From positions 1 to 6,716 of the forward strand of contig VGJG01000094.1 of the NCBI GenBank assembly GCA_016867615.1: a stretch of 6,716 bases of DNA, read 5' to 3'. The notes under the pieces are model-generated. The model saw nothing but the letters and a program-made list of their open reading frames with translations, searched no databases and was not told where the DNA came from. This DNA comes from Candidatus Aminicenantota bacterium (GTDB lineage: Bacteria > Acidobacteriota > Aminicenantia > Aminicenantales > JAFGAV01). Positions 1 through 5,269 of the stretch are shown one piece after another (within the stretch, counting starts at the first letter, position 1; each line of letters opens with the position of its first letter). The position numbers were made by a program, and so were the translations under genes.

Positions 1-450
1 GCGGAAGAACCTGCGCGCCCGGCGGGTGTGGAACCAGCCGATCCAGCAGGAGCCCAGGCCCAGCTCCGCGGCCCGCAAGACCAGGTGCTCGCCGGCGATG
101 CCGATGTCGATCAGCTGGAACGAAATGCCCTGAAGCTGCCGGCCCAGGGCGTGGGTCCGGAATTCGGTGCGTGACAGGATGAGGATGAGCGCCGGGGCGC
201 GCTCGGCGAAACGTGTGCGGCCGTAGAGGCCGCTGAACGCCTCCCGGCAGAACCGGGCCTTGACCTCCGGGTCGTCGATGACCAGAAACCTCCAGGGTTG
301 GGCGTTCTCCGCGGAGGGGGCCAGCCGGGCCGCTTCGAGACAGGAGAGGATCATATCCCTCTCCAGGGGCGTGTCCAGAAACCGGCGGATGCTCCGCCGG
401 CGGCCGATGATCCGCAGGAGGGGCGAGTCCTCCCCGTGAGTTCTTTGCAT
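1..450 (-). CDS. Nitroreductase-family FMN-dependent oxidoreductase (partial, C-terminus off the window)
   Basis: The first 150 codons of a nitroreductase-like protein are visible; the gene continues past position 1. Family members are usually FMN-binding, dimeric cytoplasmic enzymes that use NAD(P)H to reduce nitro compounds, quinones or related substrates. The sequence shows the N-terminal RRRSIRRF motif (residues 17-24), which contacts FMN phosphate in the family, then LAPSAENAQPWRF (43-55), and the later GLGSCWIGWF motif (131-140) after a long helix (about 106-130). The start is ATG at 450-448, preceded by a purine-rich GAGAGAGAG stretch as a modest ribosome-binding site and by a good promoter (495-500 / 472-477). 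The gene is divergent from the lipoprotein gene. The usual family length is about 170-200 residues, so only the last few dozen are missing. The substrate cannot be inferred. The family call is secure. Confidence 0.9.
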   Translation of the reverse strand, partial: MQRTHGEDSPLLRIIGRRRSIRRFLDTPLERDMILSCLEAARLAPSAENAQPWRFLVIDDPEVKARFCREAFSGLYGRTRFAERAPALILILSRTEFRTHALGRQLQGISFQLIDIGIAGEHLVLRAAELGLGSCWIGWFHTRRARRFFR

Positions 451-471
451 GGGCAGCTCTCTCTCGGAAGT

Positions 472-500
472 ATTGTAGGTTTAATCGTCGCTCCCTTCAA
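472..500 (-). promoter_or_regulatory. Predicted sigma70-type promoter for the nitroreductase gene
   Basis: On the minus strand a -35-like TTGAAG (500-495) is followed after 17 nt by a -10-like TACAAT (477-472). This matches the consensus at 4/6 and 5/6 positions with ideal spacing. Transcription would start near 465, leaving a leader of about 15 nt before the ATG at 450. This is a consensus match only; no transcript evidence is available. Confidence 0.55.
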
Positions 501-536
501 CACCCTTCCCCAACCTCCCCCGGAAGAGGCCCCGGT

Positions 537-566
537 TTGCCAACCGCGGGCCGCTTCTGTTATAGT
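537..566 (+). promoter_or_regulatory. Predicted extended -10 sigma70-type promoter for the lipoprotein gene
   Basis: TTGCCA (537-542) and TATAGT (561-566) are separated by 18 nt and each match the consensus at 5/6 positions. A TG dinucleotide one base before the -10 (558-559) makes it an extended -10 element. The predicted start near 573 gives a leader of roughly 48 nt. An AT-poor surround makes the match stand out. A short inverted repeat, GAAC-CCGC-GTTC (567-578), covers the predicted start site and could be an operator, though it is too short to claim. Confidence 0.6.
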
Positions 567-606
567 GAACCCGCGTTCCAGCCGGGGCGCAGAACTAATC
601 TTTGTC

Positions 607-613
607 AGGAGAG
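607..613 (+). promoter_or_regulatory. Shine-Dalgarno site deciding the lipoprotein start
   Basis: AGGAGAG lies 7 nt before the ATG at 621. It selects this start over an in-frame upstream ATG at 537, which would lie in the promoter and place 28 unrelated residues before the signal peptide. Confidence 0.8.
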
Positions 614-620
614 ATCGGAA

Positions 621-1664
621 ATGAAAAAATACGCCGTGTTCGTGTGTTCCCTGATCCTGCTTCTGTCCGCCTTCTGGGCCTGCAAGCCCAAGGCGGGCGG
701 AGTGGCCTCCAAGGCCCAGGACCTCTTCTCTCTCCTCCCCGAGGACGTTCAGGGCGTCATCGCCGTCAACGTCGTCGAGGGCATGAAGATCGAGACCGTG
801 GCCGAGTTCATGAAGAAGGCCCAGGAGGAGGGGGAGTTCAAGGAGTTCGTCGAAAAAACGGGCATCGACCCCACGAAAGACATCCGTTTCCTGGCCGTCG
901 GGCTGAAGATGGGCGGCGAGAAAAAGCAGCAGGGCGTGGGCGTCGTCAACCTCAGCTACGACAAAGAAGCGCTCCTGGCGGCCATGAGGAAGGACGGGGA
1001 TGTCGGGGAGGCCGAATACAACGGAGTGACGATCTATTCCCCGCCCCGCGATGACGTCGATGAGGAAGAGATGCGCCTCGCCTTCCTGGACGAAGCCAAC
1101 ATCGTCGCCGGCTCGCCCGGCCTGGTCGAGGCGGCCGTCGACGTCTTCCAGGGCCGGAAGAAGAACGCATTCGCCAGCGCCGGGCTGAAGCCGCTGATCA
1201 AGGAAGCGAAAAAAGACTCCCTGGTCTGGGGCGCCGTCCTCATCCCCCCCGAAGCCCTGAAGGAAACCTCGGGACAGGTCCCGATGTTGGGCAGCGTGGA
1301 TGCGGTGCAATCCGTCCTCCTGTCTTTCGATTACCGGGACAAGAACATCCTCCTGGAGTTCAAGGGCAAAGGCACGGACGAGGCCAAGCTCAAACAGGTC
1401 GCGGACATGCTCAACGGGCTGAAGGCCTTCGGGGGCATGCTGGCCGCGGAGAAGCCCGAGTTCGGCGAGCTCATGAGCAAGATCGAGGTCACCTCGGGCA
1501 AGGACCACGTCACGATCGCCGCCGTCCTCCCCGAGGACCTCATCAAGAAGCTGGCCGCGGCGGCGGAGGATATCCTCCCCAAGACGGATCCGGAGACTGC
1601 CGAGGAGCCGACCGAGGAAGACCTGTCCGAAGAAGATCAGTACGAGCAGCCCGGTTCGTTCTAG
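621..1664 (+). CDS. Predicted lipoprotein of unknown function with acidic C-terminal tail
   Basis: This encodes a 347-residue protein with a lipoprotein-type signal: MKK, a hydrophobic stretch (about residues 5-20), then FWAC with the modifiable Cys at 21. Position -3 is Phe rather than the usual Leu, so the lipobox is slightly atypical. Lys at +2 does not suggest inner-membrane retention by the E. coli Asp rule, but that rule may not apply here. The mature part is soluble and mixed alpha/beta. It opens with a segment reading LLPEDVQGVIAVNV (about 36-49), later has GVTIYSPP and an IVAGSPGLVEAAVD stretch, and closes with a second beta-rich part (about 205-315). This general layout resembles DUF3352-like surface proteins, but I do not firmly recognise a family. 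The last about 30 residues are strongly acidic (repeated E/D with P/T) and probably disordered. The gene is monocistronic and convergent with the ABC operon. Confidence 0.85.
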   Translation: MKKYAVFVCSLILLLSAFWACKPKAGGVASKAQDLFSLLPEDVQGVIAVNVVEGMKIETVAEFMKKAQEEGEFKEFVEKTGIDPTKDIRFLAVGLKMGGEKKQQGVGVVNLSYDKEALLAAMRKDGDVGEAEYNGVTIYSPPRDDVDEEEMRLAFLDEANIVAGSPGLVEAAVDVFQGRKKNAFASAGLKPLIKEAKKDSLVWGAVLIPPEALKETSGQVPMLGSVDAVQSVLLSFDYRDKNILLEFKGKGTDEAKLKQVADMLNGLKAFGGMLAAEKPEFGELMSKIEVTSGKDHVTIAAVLPEDLIKKLAAAAEDILPKTDPETAEEPTEEDLSEEDQYEQPGSF

Positions 1665-1693
1665 GCCCGCGGCTTCGGGTTCAAAGATCCGTC

Positions 1694-1713
1694 CCGGCGG
1701 CGGCCCGCGCCGG
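1694..1713. terminator. GC-rich hairpin in the convergent gap, possible weak terminator
   Basis: The 55-bp gap between the lipoprotein stop (1662-1664) and the end of the ABC operon (1720) contains a perfect 6-bp inverted repeat, CCGGCG (1694-1699) and CGCCGG (1708-1713), with an 8-nt loop. Its position between convergent genes suits a bidirectional terminator. No T-run follows on either strand, so it is not a standard intrinsic terminator, and such repeats arise easily in GC-rich DNA. Confidence 0.25.
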
Positions 1714-1719
1714 AAGGCC

Positions 1720-2499
1720 TCAGTCCGCGGACACGTATTCTTTGCGGCTGAAGACGACCAGAGCCGCGGCCAGAAAGACCGCCGTCAGCCCCGCGAGCAC
1801 CAGGACCGAGAGAAGCGGGGGGCTGGGCTCGAGCCTCAATTGCAGAAAAGAAAACGCCTGGCCGGGCGGCTGAGGGATGAGCGATTTGACGTAATGAGCG
1901 ATGGCCAGCTTCTGGGTCAGACCGGGGAAATAAGCGACCACGTTCTCCCAGCCGAAGCAGAAAAGCAGCCCGAAGAACACCGCCCTCTTGACGAACGTCC
2001 CCAGGAACGTGAACAGGGCCAGGTAACAGAGCAGGCTGAGGTCCAGGACGGCCATATCCCTCAGCACGGTCAGCCATTCCGCGGGGTCGCCGGCTCGTTC
2101 AAAGCGCAAGACGAGGAAGGAGGCCAGGAGCCCGACGTTCATCATCAACAAGCCCAGCGCCGCCGAGGCCGCGAATTTTCCCAGGATCAGCGACGGACGC
2201 GGCAGCGGCCGGGCGAGAAGATAGGACAGGGTCCGGCCCTCCACTTCCTCCATGACGATCGCCGTCCCGTAGAAGAGGGCGATCATCAGCACCAGGAACT
2301 GGACATAAACGGGCAGCACGACGTTGGAATAATAAAACACGCTTGAAAACCCGCGCGGGGAGGGAGACAGGACGGGCCGCAGCCTGATCAGCACGGCCAG
2401 CAGCAGGGGAACGAGGCTGAGGACGAAAAAGGCTTTCGTCCGCTTGGACCTTCCCCCCAGCCCGAGGAAGAAGACCGCCACGCGTCCCGCGGCTCTCAT
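1720..2499 (-). CDS. ABC-2 type transporter permease (second cassette, last gene of the operon)
   Basis: This 259-residue integral membrane protein has about six hydrophobic segments (roughly residues 23-38, 60-82, 105-131, 150-170, 173-190, 229-250). The EEVEGRTLSYLLARPLPRP stretch (84-102), between the second and third segments, is the cytoplasmic loop typical of NosY/GldF-like ABC-2 permeases, where it probably meets the ATPase. It would form the membrane channel for the ATPase encoded immediately upstream. The start is ATG at 2499-2497, one base after that ATPase's TGA (2503-2501), with GGGGAG just upstream inside the ATPase gene, so translation is very likely coupled. The substrate is unknown. 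Export rather than import is inferred from the ABC-2 family and the absence of any binding-protein gene. Confidence 0.88.
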   Translation of the reverse strand: MRAAGRVAVFFLGLGGRSKRTKAFFVLSLVPLLLAVLIRLRPVLSPSPRGFSSVFYYSNVVLPVYVQFLVLMIALFYGTAIVMEEVEGRTLSYLLARPLPRPSLILGKFAASAALGLLMMNVGLLASFLVLRFERAGDPAEWLTVLRDMAVLDLSLLCYLALFTFLGTFVKRAVFFGLLFCFGWENVVAYFPGLTQKLAIAHYVKSLIPQPPGQAFSFLQLRLEPSPPLLSVLVLAGLTAVFLAAALVVFSRKEYVSAD

Positions 2500-2500
2500 C

Positions 2501-3424
2501 TCATCTCCCCACCAGGTAGTCGAACACGGCCTGGAGGTTGTCGTCCGGAGAGGAGATCTCCTCGACCTCCAGGTCGAGCTCCACGATCAGGGAAGGCAGG
2601 CGGCCGAAGAACACGTCCCGGTTTCCGGTCTCCAGGGTCAGGAGGCCTTCGGCACCGACCTGGACTTTGAGGACATAGGGCTCCCGGACCAGGCGGGCGG
2701 CCAGGTCCCTGGGCCGGTCGCACTTCAGGGCGACGACATGGGGATGGGCGTCGATCAAGTCCCGGATGCCGTGGATATCGCCCGCGGCCAGGATCTTCCC
2801 CTGGTGGATGAGGACGATGTCCCGGGTCAGGGCTTCGACTTCCGGCAGGACATGGCTGGAGACGAGCACGGTTTTGTTCCCGGCCCTGAAATTTTTAATG
2901 AGCCCGATGATCTTGCGCTTGCCCAGCGGGTCGAGCCCGCTCAAAGGCTCGTCCAGGATGAGGATGTCCGGGTCGTGGCCCAGGGCCTGGGCGACCTTCA
3001 GCCTCTGGCGCATGCCCCGGCTGTAGCCGCGGATAAGCCGGTCCTTATCCTCGACAAGATCCACCAGGGCCAGGGCCGCCTCCGTCCGGCGCGCCGATTC
3101 CGCGGCGGTAAAGCCGTGGAGGCGCATCAGCCCCCACAGAAACTGCCGGCCCGTCGTGTCCTCGTAGAAGCTGTCGTGCTCGGGACAGTAGCCGATCTTC
3201 CTGAACAGCCCGGGGTTGTTCCAAACGCTCTGCCCGCTGACCCGGACCCGGCCCAAGCTGGGCTTGAGCTGGCCGGTGAGGAGCTTCATGAGCGTCGATT
3301 TCCCCGCCCCGTTGGGTCCCAGGAGGCCCGTGACTCCCGGCCGGACCTCGAGGCTGACCTCGCTCAGTCCGAGGATGTTCCCGTACCACTTGGACAGCTT
3401 GAAAGTCTGGAGGACGGGCGTCAT
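2501..3424 (-). CDS. ABC transporter ATP-binding protein (second cassette)
   Basis: This 307-residue cytoplasmic ATPase would drive the permease downstream. Motifs in order: Walker A GPNGAGKST (residues 36-44), a Q-loop region reading GYCPEHD with Glu82 where Gln is usual, signature YSRGM (134-138), Walker B ILILDE (154-159), D-loop GLD (163-165) and switch His191 in SSH. All catalytic residues are present. After the nucleotide-binding domain (to about 215) comes a C-terminal extension of about 90 residues, as often seen in ABC-2 exporter ATPases. The Glu in the Q-loop is shared with the other ATPase here and with NosF/GldA-type ATPases. The ATG (3424-3422) overlaps the upstream permease stop as ATGA. 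The protein is paralogous to the ATPase at 4287-5219, but the two are clearly diverged. Confidence 0.95.
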   Translation of the reverse strand: MTPVLQTFKLSKWYGNILGLSEVSLEVRPGVTGLLGPNGAGKSTLMKLLTGQLKPSLGRVRVSGQSVWNNPGLFRKIGYCPEHDSFYEDTTGRQFLWGLMRLHGFTAAESARRTEAALALVDLVEDKDRLIRGYSRGMRQRLKVAQALGHDPDILILDEPLSGLDPLGKRKIIGLIKNFRAGNKTVLVSSHVLPEVEALTRDIVLIHQGKILAAGDIHGIRDLIDAHPHVVALKCDRPRDLAARLVREPYVLKVQVGAEGLLTLETGNRDVFFGRLPSLIVELDLEVEEISSPDDNLQAVFDYLVGR

Positions 3425-4290
3425 CTGATGACCGCCACCTCACGGATTTTTCGGTGAAGCACCCAGGCTCCCAGGGCGGCGCCCGCGGCCAGGATCAGGG
3501 CGGAATAGACCCAGGGGGCATCCAGCGAGGGCTTCACTGCGAACAGGGCCGAGGCGACCTGCTTGAGGTTGTTCTTCACCGACAAGAGGCCGAAGCCGGG
3601 GCTGCGGAAAACGCCCCTCAGGACTTCGGACAGGACGTCCGAGAAGACGTAGACGCCGAAGATGAGCAGGGAGGCCGTCCTCCTGTTCCTGCTCAGGGAC
3701 GAAAGAAGCAGGCTGTAAGAGGCGAAAAACGCCGCGGCCAGGGCGGAGTAGAGAAGGATCGAGAGCGGCAGGAGCGGATGATCGCGCAGGAGAGCGAGGC
3801 TGCCGCTGAAGACCAGGTCGAAGAGAACGAGGATCCAGCCGGGCACGAGCGTCAGGAGCAAGACGAAGAATGCGGCCACGGCCGCCTTGCCCAGGACATA
3901 ATCCCGCTTGGCCAGCGGCCGGGCGAAATAGAGCTGCAGGGCGTTGTGCTTCAGGTCGTCGGCCACCAAGCCGGCGGCGCAAAAGACCAGGACGATGACG
4001 GTCATGAACATCAAAAAGTCTGCGGTCAGGTACCTGAGGAAATACACGGGCTGCACGTCGAGCGGCAGGGAGTCTTGCTTGATGATCCCCCGGAAGTCCT
4101 GGAGCCTCTCGGAGAGATAGATGCCCGCCAGGAAGACGAAGGCCGGCAGAAAGGAAAGGCTGAAGGCGAACTTGAAGAATTTCCGCCTGAAGGCCAGGCG
4201 GATCCCCAGCCTGGCGATCGGCCGCCAAGGCCTCATCGGCTCGAGGAATGTCCCGTCCCAGTGATGATAGCCCTTCTCCCGGATGCTCAT
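3421..4290 (-). CDS. ABC-2 type transporter permease (first cassette)
   Basis: This 289-residue membrane protein starts MSIREKGYHHWDG, an amphipathic cytoplasmic N-terminus typical of one ABC-2 permease group. It has about six hydrophobic segments (roughly residues 40-59, 92-110, 136-160, 173-196, 205-222, 261-278). The loop ADDLKHNALQLYFARPLAKRDYVLGK (110-135) corresponds to the ATPase-contacting loop and matches the arrangement in the second permease. A long extracytoplasmic stretch (about 60-90) separates the first two segments. The start was chosen at 4290 because its ATG overlaps the upstream ATPase TGA as ATGA. The open frame extends further upstream to 4605, but that part lies wholly inside the ATPase gene and does not read as protein. 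At the other end its TGA overlaps the next ATPase start in the same way. Confidence 0.9.
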   Translation of the reverse strand: MSIREKGYHHWDGTFLEPMRPWRPIARLGIRLAFRRKFFKFAFSLSFLPAFVFLAGIYLSERLQDFRGIIKQDSLPLDVQPVYFLRYLTADFLMFMTVIVLVFCAAGLVADDLKHNALQLYFARPLAKRDYVLGKAAVAAFFVLLLTLVPGWILVLFDLVFSGSLALLRDHPLLPLSILLYSALAAAFFASYSLLLSSLSRNRRTASLLIFGVYVFSDVLSEVLRGVFRSPGFGLLSVKNNLKQVASALFAVKPSLDAPWVYSALILAAGAALGAWVLHRKIREVAVIR

Positions 4291-5219
4291 GCCTCCCCCC
4301 CCACCGTCCGGGCGAAAAGATCCTCCAGAGAAGTCCGGCTTCGGAAAAAGTGCCTGACTTGAATGTTCTCCTCGGCCGCGAGTCTGAAAATCGCCTTCTT
4401 TTCCAGGCCGACGGGCACGAACACCCTCAGGAGCCCGTCCTCGGTCTCCTCGATGCGGCAGCCCAAACCGGCGAGCTTTTCCAGATACTCCCGGCGCCGT
4501 CCCTTGACCCTCAGCTCGTAGAGGTTGAAATGTTCCTGCCTCAAATCGGCCAGAAGACCCTGGGCGGCCACGCGCCCTTTGTTCAAAATGACCACCCGGG
4601 AGCATGACGATTCGATATCCGACAAGACATGGGAAGAGATGACGACCTGGATGTTCTTGTTGGAGGCGATGTCGGCGATGAGCTCCAGAATGTCCTGGCG
4701 GCCGCGCGGGTCGAGGTTGGCGGTCGGCTCGTCGAGAAAAAGGAGCCGGGGGTCGTGGACCAGGGCCTGGGCCAGCTTGAGCCTCTGCTTCATGCCCCCG
4801 GAATAGGTGTCCAGAAGCCTGTAGCGGGATTCTCCCAGCCCGACATAGAACAGCACCTCATGCGCCCGTTTCATGGCTTCCTGCCGGGGCATGCCGGACA
4901 GCTCTCCGAGGTGGGAGGTGAAGGTCACGGCGTCCATGCCCGGCAGGAGGCAGTCGTCCTCGGGCATGTATCCGACGCGGCGGCGGATCTGCGCCTGTTC
5001 CCGGACGATGTCGTAGCCCAGGACCCGTCCGCCTCCGGTATCCGGCCTGAGGAAGCCGAGCAGGATGCGCAGCAGAGTGCTCTTGCCGGCTCCGTTGGGA
5101 CCGAGCAGTCCCGTCGCCCCCCGGCCCAGGGCGAAGCTCACTCCCCGCAGGGCCTCGACCCGTCCGTACCGGAAGCCGATGTCCCTGAGCTCGATGCTGA
5201 CCGGATCCTCGGAACCCAT
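4287..5219 (-). CDS. ABC transporter ATP-binding protein (first cassette)
   Basis: This 310-residue ATPase is partner to the overlapping downstream permease. Motifs: Walker A GPNGAGKST (residues 40-48), Q-loop region GYMPEDD with Glu87 in place of Gln, signature YSGGM (139-143), Walker B LLFLDE (159-164), D-loop NLD (168-170) and switch His196. A C-terminal extension of about 90 residues (about 215-310) follows the nucleotide-binding domain. The YMPE Q-loop and gene order are like those of NosF/GldA-type exporter ATPases. The start at 5219 is preferred because GGGGAGAG (5231-5224) sits just upstream. An in-frame ATG at 5243 would add eight residues (MVGAGERE) with a poorer ribosome-binding site. 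The gene begins 45 bp after the iPGM-like gene's stop and its TGA overlaps the permease ATG. Substrate unknown. Confidence 0.94.
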   Translation of the reverse strand: MGSEDPVSIELRDIGFRYGRVEALRGVSFALGRGATGLLGPNGAGKSTLLRILLGFLRPDTGGGRVLGYDIVREQAQIRRRVGYMPEDDCLLPGMDAVTFTSHLGELSGMPRQEAMKRAHEVLFYVGLGESRYRLLDTYSGGMKQRLKLAQALVHDPRLLFLDEPTANLDPRGRQDILELIADIASNKNIQVVISSHVLSDIESSCSRVVILNKGRVAAQGLLADLRQEHFNLYELRVKGRRREYLEKLAGLGCRIEETEDGLLRVFVPVGLEKKAIFRLAAEENIQVRHFFRSRTSLEDLFARTVGGEA

Positions 5220-5238
5220 CTCTCTCTCCCCGGCTCCT

Positions 5239-5269
5239 ACCATAACCCTTTTCGGGCCTTCAGCTCAAG
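5239..5269 (-). promoter_or_regulatory. Possible weak promoter for the ABC operon
   Basis: On the minus strand TTGAGC (5269-5264, overlapping the iPGM-like stop codon) and TATGGT (5244-5239) are 18 nt apart, each matching the consensus at 4/6 positions. If used, transcription would begin near 5231, so only the ATG at 5219 could serve as start. The match is weak, and read-through from the upstream gene is an equal alternative. Confidence 0.25.

Noticed and set aside
351..1508. A 385-codon open frame on the minus strand opposite the lipoprotein gene
   Set aside because: It is antisense to a well-supported gene with promoter, ribosome-binding site and signal peptide. Its translation has the Leu/Asp/Gly/His-rich look of a reverse-complemented GC-rich gene and shows no domain motif.
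2444..4362. Long plus-strand open frames (2444-3457, 3454-4362) nearly tiling the ABC operon
   Set aside because: Both are antisense to genes with complete Walker and membrane-segment signatures. Their Gln/Glu/Gly/Pro-rich translations are typical of GC-rich antisense frames.
4291..4605. N-terminal extension of the first permease up to 4605
   Set aside because: The extra 105 residues lie inside the ATPase gene, look low-complexity and basic, and are not membrane-like. The ATGA overlap at 4290 is a better start.
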